DNA from: Bog-473 sp963766995
Lineage (GTDB): Bacteria > Actinomycetota > Acidimicrobiia > Acidimicrobiales > RAAP-2
DNA: 64,000 bases
Assembly (NCBI GenBank): GCA_963766995.1
Contig: CAVYCE010000003.1
Coordinates: forward strand, 434,001 to 498,000
Direction: 5' to 3'
Shown: positions 15,687-23,830 of the stretch, one piece after another
Position numbering within the stretch: the stretch's first letter is position 1
Layout: every line of letters begins with the position of its first letter
Program-made: the position numbers and the translations under genes
The notes under the pieces: model-generated
What the model was told of the DNA's origin: nothing
What the model saw: the letters and a program-made list of their open reading frames with translations, nothing else
The model's database searches: none

Positions 15687-16814
15687 ATGCAACAGACCGT
15701 GGAGAAAACGTCAACCCAGGAGCTCATGGCTGAGGCGGAACGCCTGAGCGCCCAGATTGCATCGATGACGGGACTACTGGTCGACATTGTGGGTGAGCTG
15801 GACCGCCGGGAGGGATGGCGGTCCGAAGGGGCCACTTCCGGTGCGGCCTGGGCGGCCCAACGTCTGGGTGTCTCCGAGGGCACAGGGCGACAGATGTCGG
15901 AGGTGGGCCGACGTCTATGGGACCTCCCCTACCTCTCCCAGGAACTTCGAGACGGCGCACTCACATTCGACAAGGTGCGGGTGGTGGCCGGCATGGCTAC
16001 GCCCGAGACAGATGCCAGCCTCTCGCAACAAGCGAAGAAACTCTCAGTGCGTCAACTGTCCGATATGGCCCGAGCCGCCAATCGGAAGAGCAACAAGGAC
16101 GCGGCTAATGAGTATGAGCATCGATACCTGCACTTCAACGATGCCCGTTCGACCATCGTGGCCCAACTCCCTGATGCCGACTACGCGCTAGCCAAGGCGG
16201 CTCTCGTTGATTACGCCAAGAACGTAATTAAGGCCGCACCGAATGTCACCTTCGAGCAACGGCTCTGTGACGCTTTTGTTGCCCTGTGCCAGAGCGGAGC
16301 GGCCGGTGGCGGGCGGTCGCGGCCGTACTTCGTCGTGGCCCACACCGACCTGTCCCTGTTGCGGGGTGGTGTGGGCACGGCGGAGCTCGAAGGATTGGGC
16401 AACATAAGCGCTGAGACGATCCGGCGTATCGCCTGCGATGCCGCCATCGCGTTGGCCATCGATGACGACCTGGGTCACACCATGTATGAGGGGCGAGCAG
16501 AACGGCTGGCCACCGATACTCAACGGCGAGAGGCAGCTCGGCGTGATCGACACTGTCGTTTTCCCGGCTGTTCGAATGCCATGTTCACTAACGTGCACCA
16601 CATCATTCCCTGGGATCCCAATGGGTTGACGGACCTACCGAATTTGGTGACTTTGTGCGTGCATCATCACCATCGCGTGCATGAAGGTGGATGGCACATG
16701 TCCGGCAATGCCAACGAAGTGTTGACCTTCACTGGGCCGAGTGGTCACGTGATGATGTCGCACCCATCGCCGCTCTGGACCAAGGGCCCAAATGCTGGTC
16801 AAAACCGGAAATGA
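15687..16814 (+). CDS. DUF222 / HNH endonuclease domain protein
   Basis: The 375-residue protein belongs to the actinobacterial 13E12-type family: an N-terminal helical DUF222 region (about 20-250) and a C-terminal HNH nuclease domain. The latter shows DRHCRFPGCSN, then VHHIIPWDPNGLTDLPNLV and LCVHHHHRVHEGGW, giving the two metal or structural cysteines and the His-Asn-His triad. These genes are present in many copies in actinobacteria and behave like selfish or repeat-family genes; their role is unclear. No intron or mobile element ends are visible around it. Confidence 0.88.
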   Translation: MQQTVEKTSTQELMAEAERLSAQIASMTGLLVDIVGELDRREGWRSEGATSGAAWAAQRLGVSEGTGRQMSEVGRRLWDLPYLSQELRDGALTFDKVRVVAGMATPETDASLSQQAKKLSVRQLSDMARAANRKSNKDAANEYEHRYLHFNDARSTIVAQLPDADYALAKAALVDYAKNVIKAAPNVTFEQRLCDAFVALCQSGAAGGGRSRPYFVVAHTDLSLLRGGVGTAELEGLGNISAETIRRIACDAAIALAIDDDLGHTMYEGRAERLATDTQRREAARRDRHCRFPGCSNAMFTNVHHIIPWDPNGLTDLPNLVTLCVHHHHRVHEGGWHMSGNANEVLTFTGPSGHVMMSHPSPLWTKGPNAGQNRK

Positions 16815-16840
16815 ACTGATTCCCGATCAATTCGGTTTCC

Positions 16841-18091
16841 CTATTTCCACACTCTCGTCCACTTGATGTGCGTCGTGGCCTTACTCAGGTCAGTTGTCCC
16901 CGATGCAAACGCGTCCGCATTGACGCCTAATGCTGCGGTGTAATTCAAGAAGAACGGCTGATTGAAGGGCGCGGGCGGCGTTTCGGTGTCGCGCTGCGCA
17001 AAGGTACTGGTGACACAGGGAATGCCATTGAAGTACGCGGTAATAGTGGTCGGGGTCCAGGAAAGGCCGTAATCGACGAACTGACCGGCCTGATTCATGA
17101 TGTCGCAGTCGTTCGTGTCGAGATTGCTCTGTTGAGTCGTTGAGCTGCCGGGATAGTGGACGATCGGTACGTCCTGGTTTGGATACTCGCTGTAGAACTC
17201 CGCGTAGTCGATCTCTCCATTCGCCGGCCACGCAGTCGAATCATTGATCTTGTTGAGCGTTTCGTTGTTCGGCCACAACCACAGCGTTTCCTGCAAACCT
17301 TGAGCCTCAGATTCAGGGATCGCCGCTTCGGTCTCGAAGAAGCCGTATTGCTGGCTGAACAGATTTTGACTGTTCACGTCTCCGGCCTCGTAGTCAGTTT
17401 CGAAGCTACCTAACGGATCAGAGGGGTCCGTGCAAGAGATCGTATTCGGAAGTTGGATAACCGAGAGATTCAGCGAGCCACCCGACTCATTGACAACAGA
17501 AGAATTATTCACGTAACACGGGATCCCTGCCGTTGGGTCCAACCCGTCGGTGATCGGGGACTGACCCGTGGTGTAGCCGGTGCTCGCCGTCGTGAGCACT
17601 TGGAGGTTCGACTGGTCGAAGGTGGGATGGGTGAACTCATCGTCCAAGGTGCATGTCCACGAGGTCTCTCGAGCCGGGAGCGGCACATTTGACGGAGGGC
17701 TGCTCAAGCAATCGGGGGATGCGCCCGAAGTGGTGGTTGTGGTGGTGGTTGTGGTGGTGGTTGTGGTTGTAGTGGTTGTGGTCGGTGGCGTGGTGGTGGT
17801 TGAGCACTCCCCCAATAGCGCTTCGAGGCTGTTGCAAGCGGTGGTTGTGGTGGTGCCGCCGGAGGAGGTTGGCGTGGTGGTGCAGAGGCCGAGGGCAGCT
17901 TCCAACGAATTACACGTCGAAGCCACGTCTTGGGCGTGCAGAACGGTGGTGGGAGCCGGCAGCGGCACGTGTCCTGAATGTCCCACCGAGGCGGTCCCAG
18001 CGAGGACACCTGCCAACATGAGAAATGCCCCCAGGACCGTCATGACTATCCGTGACGTCCCTTTCGAACCTGGCCCACGTGCTGGTCCCAT
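16841..18091 (-). CDS. Secreted GH16-family glucanase-like enzyme
   Basis: The 416-residue protein has a signal anchor (IVMTVLGAFLMLAGVLAG), then two short copies of a Cys-flanked motif (CNSLEAALGLC at 60-70, CNSLEALLGEC at 86-96), an 18-threonine linker, and a beta-jelly-roll domain from about 145. The domain has the GH16 active site GEIDYAEFY (Glu293, Asp295, Glu298). GH16 enzymes cleave beta-1,3/1,4-glucans or related polymers with retention of configuration. It should act outside the cell. A GAGGGGG ribosome site precedes the ATG. It lies 36 bp downstream of livG on the same strand, but its exported carbohydrate role looks unrelated. Confidence 0.82.
   Translation of the reverse strand: MGPARGPGSKGTSRIVMTVLGAFLMLAGVLAGTASVGHSGHVPLPAPTTVLHAQDVASTCNSLEAALGLCTTTPTSSGGTTTTTACNSLEALLGECSTTTTPPTTTTTTTTTTTTTTTTTTSGASPDCLSSPPSNVPLPARETSWTCTLDDEFTHPTFDQSNLQVLTTASTGYTTGQSPITDGLDPTAGIPCYVNNSSVVNESGGSLNLSVIQLPNTISCTDPSDPLGSFETDYEAGDVNSQNLFSQQYGFFETEAAIPESEAQGLQETLWLWPNNETLNKINDSTAWPANGEIDYAEFYSEYPNQDVPIVHYPGSSTTQQSNLDTNDCDIMNQAGQFVDYGLSWTPTTITAYFNGIPCVTSTFAQRDTETPPAPFNQPFFLNYTAALGVNADAFASGTTDLSKATTHIKWTRVWK
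17729..17782 (-). repeat. Threonine-codon microsatellite in the GH16 linker
   Basis: Eighteen consecutive Thr codons (mostly ACC and ACA) form a 54-bp degenerate triplet repeat encoding the linker before the catalytic domain. Confidence 0.85.
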
Positions 18092-18127
18092 GCTGCCCCC
18101 TCTTAGTGTTGGTGCTGAGAACCGCCT

Positions 18128-18991
18128 CTAAACCTTGACGCCTGAGCGGTTGATGGTCGACTCGTCGGTGCCCAAGTAGGACTCGATCACTGCGGGATGC
18201 TCGAGCACTTCGGCTGGCGTCCCTTCGGCGATCACTTCACCCAACTCGAGGGCGATCATGCGGTCGCAAATGGCCGTCAAGAGTGGCATGTCGTGCTCGA
18301 CCACCATGATGGAGCAGCCGGTGTGCTGTTGCACCCGGATGAGTAGCGGCCCCATGGCTTCGGTCTCGCGCTGGGCCACTCCCCCTGAAGGCTCGTCGAG
18401 AAGCAGCACGCCTGGCTCCTGGGCCAAGACGCAGGCCAACTCCACAATGCGCCGGGTGCCGGTGGAGAGCTCACCCACCAGCTTTTCCCGGAAGGCGCCA
18501 AGCCCCATCAGCTCGATGAGATCTTCCGACCGCATATGCACGTCGGACTCCGAGTCAAGTGACGCAGGCAGCCGCAATCCGGCGGCCACCATTTCCTTGG
18601 ATTGCAGGTGCCGCTCTCGGGCCACCGAGATCGTCTCCAGCACGGTCAGCGATGGGAACAAGCGAGCCTCTTGGAATGTCCGACCGAGACCGGCCTCAGC
18701 CCGGACGTGGGCCGGCCATGTATCGATGTCCACGCCTCCGAGGCGGATGCGACCGCCGTTGAGGGGGAGGAAGCCCGAAACACAGTCAAAGAATGTGGTC
18801 TTGCCGGCGCCATTGTGACCGATGAGGCCAAGAATCTCGCCGTCTCGCAAGCCGAGCGTGATCTCTTGCAGGGCGGCAATGCCACCGAAACTCTTCTGAA
18901 CGCCGTTGCATTCGAGGATGTACGGGGCATCGGCCGCCGGCGGAACCCGATCGCCGTGCGACACTTTCGAGCGCGGAGGCCGCACTGGCAT
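18128..18991 (-). CDS. livG: Branched-chain amino acid-type ABC transporter ATPase LivG
   Basis: The 287-residue ATPase has Walker A GHNGAGKTT (58-66), a Q-loop in GRTFQEARLF, Walker B VLLLDEPSGG (195-204) and the H-loop VEHDM. The expected LSGGQ-type signature is LSTGT (175-179), followed by RRIVELACVLA. The ATG at 18991 has an AAGGAG site 7 nt upstream, so it is a separate start although the livF region just before it is out of frame. LivG and LivF energise uptake through LivH/LivM. It is the last gene of the five-function operon running from 25284 downward. Confidence 0.9.
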   Translation of the reverse strand: MPVRPPRSKVSHGDRVPPAADAPYILECNGVQKSFGGIAALQEITLGLRDGEILGLIGHNGAGKTTFFDCVSGFLPLNGGRIRLGGVDIDTWPAHVRAEAGLGRTFQEARLFPSLTVLETISVARERHLQSKEMVAAGLRLPASLDSESDVHMRSEDLIELMGLGAFREKLVGELSTGTRRIVELACVLAQEPGVLLLDEPSGGVAQRETEAMGPLLIRVQQHTGCSIMVVEHDMPLLTAICDRMIALELGEVIAEGTPAEVLEHPAVIESYLGTDESTINRSGVKV

Positions 18992-19069
18992 GCAGCAGCT
19001 CCTTGATCGCTGTCTCGGATGTCTCCGGGTCGACCACGGCGTGATTTCCGCCGCCCACTGAAACTTCGG

Positions 19070-22039
19070 TCACAGAGTTCGCCCCCGCAATGAACACGGA
19101 GCGGAGGATGTCGGGGCGGTCCAGAAGTTCCGACGTACGCCCGAGAAGCGCACCTCACCCTTCTCGAGGAACACGGCCCGCTCGGCCAACTCGAGGGCCA
19201 CGTTCACCGATTGTTCGACCACCACGATGGTGGTGCCGGCGGCGTGGAGGAGCTTGACCACTTCGATGAGTTGGGCCACCACGGTCGGAGCCAAGCCGAG
19301 CGAGAGCTCATCGATCATCAGGACTCGGGGGGTGACCATGAGGGCCATGGCCAGGGAGAGCATCTGTTGCTCGCCGCCGGAGAGGTTGCCGGCCTGTTGG
19401 CTGGCTCGCTGGGCCAGGATCGGGAAGAGCTGGACCACTCGATCCTTGGCTTCAGCCACAGCGCGGTGGTCCTTGCGGATCATCCAGGTGCCGAGGCGCA
19501 GATTCTCGTCGACTGTGAGGGTCGGGAAAATGCCACGACCGCCGGGCATGAGGGCCAACCCCATGCGGGCGATGTCCTCGGCCTGGTCGCCCGTGATGGC
19601 CGTGCCGCCGAGCTTGACGGAACCACCGCCGACTTTGATCAGTCCGCTGGCACCCTTGAGCAACGTCGACTTGCCGGCACCATTGGTGCCGAGCAGGGCC
19701 ACGATCTCGCCCTCGTGCACCTCGAGGTCCACGCCGAAGAGGATCTGTACCGGCCCGTATGACATTTCGACGGCCCGGCAGGAGAGGACCACGGGCGTAT
19801 CGGGGACCGTCGCTGCATTTCCGTTGGTGGGAGCCACGGCTGGAACTTGGGCGGTGTCAGCGGGAAGCTGCACTCGGATGGGCTCGAACTCCGAATGCAG
19901 GGCGGCGGCTTTGGTGGTGGTGGAGTTGCCATTCTCATCAAGGGCGTGCTCGAGGAGGGCCGCTTCTTCGGGAGCGTGGTGCGTGACGACGGAATCCACC
20001 TTGCGATCGGCCACCAAGCTGGGCACGAGGATGTCGCGGCGCAGGGCGATGCGACGCAAGAAGAAGTCGCGCACCCGCTGCACTCCTTCGCCCAGTCCGC
20101 CAGGAAGAAAGATCAGCACCACCAGCAATCCGATGCCGGTGAACAGCGGTGCGTACTGGGGATATTTGTAGCTGGCGATCTCGATGGCGCCGACGCCGAT
20201 CAGGACCCCGCTGATGGAGTTCAGCCCACCGATGACGGCCATGGAGAACACCAGCAGACTCAGCGATGGGTCGAAGGTCTCGAAGCCAACTGCGCCGAGC
20301 ATGGTGGCGTACAAGCCGCCGGCCACACCGGCGATAACGCCGGCCAAGACGAAGCCACCCAGCTTCACTCGCAGCCCCGGCACCGCCATCGCGGCCACGG
20401 CCTTCTGATTGTCGCGGGTGCCGAGCAGGACACGACCGGCACGGGCGCGACGCAGACCATGAATGAAGAGGACGGTGATCACAAGGAATCCAAGGCAGAG
20501 GAAGTAATACGAGCGCCCGTCTAAGAGATTGAAGCGCTGCCACAGGACGGGGCGCAGGAATTGCTGCGGGATGGCGCTGGGGAAGTTGGTGGGATTCAGG
20601 AAGAAGGTATTGACGCAGACGGCCAGAGCCAGCGTGACCACGGCCAGGAACTCGCCCCGAATGCGGAGGGCGGGGACGCCGACCAGGACGGCCAACACTG
20701 CGCCGGCCACGCCCGCCACCACGAGACAGACGAAGAAGTCGGCATTTGACTTCTCTATGAGATCGCCGGCCACCACGCCTCCGATACCGGCGAAGGCAAA
20801 CTGGCCCAGGCTGACATTGCCGGACCAGCCGGACAGCACGACCAACGACAGTCCGATGATGCCGTAGATGATCGCTGCCGTGTACTCGAGGGTGATGCCG
20901 GGTCCACCGATGAACGGGATGGCGATGAGGATGGCGGCGACGACGGCCAACATCCCCATGCGTCCGACGACGACCTCGGGCAGCTTCCGCAAGGCGTCGG
21001 GAATGGGCTTGAGGATCCCGGCCGCCGAGAACGTCTGTTCGGCGTCAGCAGCCCGGCCGGACCGGCGGTACATGAAGAGCAGACCTAGGAGGATGGCCAC
21101 GAGGTTGACCACATCGGTCATGGAGGCTTGACGGACATCGAGCTGGACGAGGCCATTGATGATGCCGAGGATGACGCTGGCGACGAAGGCCACGGGCAGG
21201 TTGTCCATGCCGCCGATGACGGCACCGGCGAGGGCAGGCAGCAACACGAGAGTGGGCGCGGCGGCCGTGATGTTGATGCCCTGTGACGGGGCGCTCAAGG
21301 TGATGGTCAAGGCGGCCAAAATGCCGGCGATGACCCAGACCAGTGTCGAGAGACGCTTAACCGGGACACCGAGCAGCCGGGCTCGGTCGCCGTTGTCGGC
21401 CACCGAGCGCACGGCAATACCGGCATCGGTGCGCAGCAGGAACCAACTCAGCGCCGCCAGTACGACGGGAACCGTGATGCAGATGAGTAGGTCATTGCCG
21501 TCAAACAGCACCGGGAAGATCAGGGTGTGAAATCTGGTGAGCGGCGTCGGTACGCCGCCCACATAGGCAGGTCCGTGGATCAAACCGGGGATCACGAATT
21601 GGACGATGCCGAAGAGTTGCGCAAACCCAATGGTGACGACCATGACGATCAGGCGGGGCGCATTGAAGAAGCGCCAGCGGATGACCACATCGACCAATAG
21701 GCCGAGGGCCGCGCCGCACGCCAGCGCAATGGCGATACAGAGGAACCAATTCAGGTGGGGCGGGCCGAGGTTGAGCTCGGCGGCAACGGTGGCCGACAGT
21801 GCGGCCATCGCTCCATACGAGAAGTTGATGACTTTGGTGGCCCGGTAAATGAGCACCAGACCCATGGCGAGGAGGCCATTCACGGCACCGAACTCAGCGC
21901 CGTTGAGCAGCTGCCCCTTGGGTGCATTGTGCGGGAAAATCGCCGGGACGGCGAAGTACAACAACAGCGCCCCGACGATCAGGCCGACGGTTGCTCTGAC
22001 CCGAGTGGAGGTGTCGGTGAGGAACGAGGGGAGTTCCAT
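19070..22039 (-). CDS. Fused LivH-LivM permease and LivF ATPase
   Basis: One 989-residue frame joins three transporter parts. LivH spans about 40-325 (NGAEFGAVNGLLAMGLVLIYR). LivM spans about 360-665 (SLVVLSGWSGNVSLGQ, ALRIRGEFLAVVTLA). After a linker (about 670-745) comes LivF with Walker A GTNGAGKST (784-792), signature LSGGE (886-890), Walker B VLMIDE and the family phrase ELSLGLAPTVV. In most bacteria these are separate genes. The last 22 residues (VRRNFW...) are aberrant: the +1 frame reads SELLDRPDILRSVFIAGA, the normal LivF ending, so a base appears to be missing near 19135. The gene starts 3 nt after the binding-protein stop. Confidence 0.88.
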   Translation of the reverse strand: MELPSFLTDTSTRVRATVGLIVGALLLYFAVPAIFPHNAPKGQLLNGAEFGAVNGLLAMGLVLIYRATKVINFSYGAMAALSATVAAELNLGPPHLNWFLCIAIALACGAALGLLVDVVIRWRFFNAPRLIVMVVTIGFAQLFGIVQFVIPGLIHGPAYVGGVPTPLTRFHTLIFPVLFDGNDLLICITVPVVLAALSWFLLRTDAGIAVRSVADNGDRARLLGVPVKRLSTLVWVIAGILAALTITLSAPSQGINITAAAPTLVLLPALAGAVIGGMDNLPVAFVASVILGIINGLVQLDVRQASMTDVVNLVAILLGLLFMYRRSGRAADAEQTFSAAGILKPIPDALRKLPEVVVGRMGMLAVVAAILIAIPFIGGPGITLEYTAAIIYGIIGLSLVVLSGWSGNVSLGQFAFAGIGGVVAGDLIEKSNADFFVCLVVAGVAGAVLAVLVGVPALRIRGEFLAVVTLALAVCVNTFFLNPTNFPSAIPQQFLRPVLWQRFNLLDGRSYYFLCLGFLVITVLFIHGLRRARAGRVLLGTRDNQKAVAAMAVPGLRVKLGGFVLAGVIAGVAGGLYATMLGAVGFETFDPSLSLLVFSMAVIGGLNSISGVLIGVGAIEIASYKYPQYAPLFTGIGLLVVLIFLPGGLGEGVQRVRDFFLRRIALRRDILVPSLVADRKVDSVVTHHAPEEAALLEHALDENGNSTTTKAAALHSEFEPIRVQLPADTAQVPAVAPTNGNAATVPDTPVVLSCRAVEMSYGPVQILFGVDLEVHEGEIVALLGTNGAGKSTLLKGASGLIKVGGGSVKLGGTAITGDQAEDIARMGLALMPGGRGIFPTLTVDENLRLGTWMIRKDHRAVAEAKDRVVQLFPILAQRASQQAGNLSGGEQQMLSLAMALMVTPRVLMIDELSLGLAPTVVAQLIEVVKLLHAAGTTIVVVEQSVNVALELAERAVFLEKGEVRFSGVRRNFWTAPTSSAPCSLRGRTL

Positions 22040-22042
22040 GGC

Positions 22043-23830
22043 CTATCCGCAGCTCGGTGGATTGCTCGGCGGCGAAATCGGGAAGGTCGAAGGTAATGGG
22101 GGCGGACCCGTGGGGTACTGGCCGGCCTTATAACGAGAACTCATGAGTGTGTAGGCGCCGAGGCAACCGTTATAGGGCGAGATCTTGGTGGGATCCCAGT
22201 AGATCTCGGCCGAATCGACCTGGGGCGTGTAATGCCCCGCCGGTAGGTCCCACGTGCCGTAGAGCGCGTTGGTGGCGCCCGACTGGCTCCCCGGATACGC
22301 CCGCATGCCCGCCTCGAAGGTCTGAGGTGTCAGGTCCGGCCCGGCCATTTCGATGCCGATGGCCATCAGGTACATCTGCTCGTAAATGAGGTCCACGGCG
22401 TTGGCCGGCTCGGTGTTGGGCGAGACGGTCTTGTAGGCGGCGTACCCGAAGGTGTCCTCCTTGGCCGTCACGGGACCATTGAGCGTCACGCCGAAGGCGT
22501 GTGACCATTCGTTCTGCTGGAACAGCTGACCGACGAGGTCGAAGTCGGTGAGCGCGGTGCCGGCCACCACCCATTCGGGCGTGTAGCCCTGCTCCTGGGC
22601 CCGCGAGGTCAGGAAGGCGGGAGTGAGCGGGTCGCAACCGCAGATGACGGTGGTGACGCCGTCGTTTTGCAGTTCACTGATGATGGACGCAGCCTGGCTG
22701 GAGATGGTCGAAGTGTTGAGCTGATACTGGATGTCGGCGGTCAGCGGGACACCAGCAGCCTTGAAGTCGGCGGCTGAGACGTTGGCGCAAGCTTGGTACC
22801 AAGGGTTCTCCGGAGCGATGATGGCGAACTTACGGGGCTTGCCCTGCAGCGATCCACCAGCCCACTGGGCGTTGCCACCGGCCAAGGACTTCAGCGCGAA
22901 CTCAGTGGTGATCTGGACGATGTCGTCACACTCGGGGGCGACGCTCCACATGTAGGGCGCGTACTGACCCATGAACTGCGACGACAGGTATGGAGCACCG
23001 AAAGCGATCACATGCTGCCCGGCGAGGGCCACGTCATAGGGCTCGGTGGTGCCATTGAGCTCACCGAAGGCGTGTAGCTGCTGGGCCGCGGTGATGGCGT
23101 CGGCGTCGGCCTGCTGCTGCCCGGTGCCGAGCAACTCATTGGTCTCATTGCCCTGGCCGTTGAAGTACTCGATGTTGAGCTTGCGGCCGTAGAACTGGAA
23201 GTGCGTATCGAAGTACTGGGCCAACGCATTGATGGTGCGCTCAATGTCCGCCGTCGTGTCCGTGATGTCGGCCCCACCGAGCTGGGCCAGCGCCTGCTGG
23301 AAGCTCTGCGATCCGGCGGCATTGCGGTACGAAATGTTGATCTGCGATGACGTCACGCCCGTCGACGTGGCACCACCATTGTTGCCGGAAAAGGCAATAC
23401 ATGGTGGGGAGTACGGGTCGCCTGGGACCTGTTCGGCTTGACCAGAGCAGGCCCCCGTCTTACCCAGTGCCTTGGCGCCCGTGCCGGTACCAGTGCCCGT
23501 GCCCGACGTGCCACCTGAGGCTGGGGTTCCTGCGGTGCCGGCGGTGCCTCCGGAGACGGTGCCCGTGCCGGTACCAGATGCGCCCGAACCGCTGCCAACC
23601 CCGGAGCCGCCATTGTTGACGGTGCGAGTGTCATGGACGACCACTTGAGTGGGCGCAATGGTCGGCACCAGCATGGCCATGAGGACAAACGCCACGAGGA
23701 GAGCAGCGAGTGGGCCATAGCCCTTGAGCAGTCGCCGCTCACGACCGGCGGCGCCGAGACGCAACTTGCTGGTCCCGCCCGATGCGGCGCCCGCTCCCGA
23801 TCCCCCTGCGCCAGTGGTGTCCTCGCTCAC
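22043..23830 (-). CDS. TM-anchored type I periplasmic-binding protein of the Liv system
   Basis: The 595-residue protein has a cytosolic N-terminus, one transmembrane helix (YGPLAALLVAFVLMAMLV, about 38-56), a Gly/Ser/Thr-rich linker (75-120), and a Leu/Ile/Val-binding-type domain from about 155 (GVTSSQINISYRNAAGSQ). Late motifs such as AYKTVSPNTEPANAVDLIYEQMYL fit amino-acid or amide receptors. Unlike most Gram-positive binding proteins it lacks a lipobox and is held by the helix instead. The GTG start at 23830 overlaps the stop of the upstream gene (TAGTG). The ligand is unknown: Liv-type receptors can bind amino acids, urea, amides or aromatic acids. Confidence 0.85.
   Translation of the reverse strand: MSEDTTGAGGSGAGAASGGTSKLRLGAAGRERRLLKGYGPLAALLVAFVLMAMLVPTIAPTQVVVHDTRTVNNGGSGVGSGSGASGTGTGTVSGGTAGTAGTPASGGTSGTGTGTGTGAKALGKTGACSGQAEQVPGDPYSPPCIAFSGNNGGATSTGVTSSQINISYRNAAGSQSFQQALAQLGGADITDTTADIERTINALAQYFDTHFQFYGRKLNIEYFNGQGNETNELLGTGQQQADADAITAAQQLHAFGELNGTTEPYDVALAGQHVIAFGAPYLSSQFMGQYAPYMWSVAPECDDIVQITTEFALKSLAGGNAQWAGGSLQGKPRKFAIIAPENPWYQACANVSAADFKAAGVPLTADIQYQLNTSTISSQAASIISELQNDGVTTVICGCDPLTPAFLTSRAQEQGYTPEWVVAGTALTDFDLVGQLFQQNEWSHAFGVTLNGPVTAKEDTFGYAAYKTVSPNTEPANAVDLIYEQMYLMAIGIEMAGPDLTPQTFEAGMRAYPGSQSGATNALYGTWDLPAGHYTPQVDSAEIYWDPTKISPYNGCLGAYTLMSSRYKAGQYPTGPPPLPSTFPISPPSNPPSCG

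Noticed and set aside
15687..16814. HNH gene as part of a homing intron or prophage
   Set aside because: The DUF222 type is a common actinobacterial chromosomal family and there are no intron or phage features around it.
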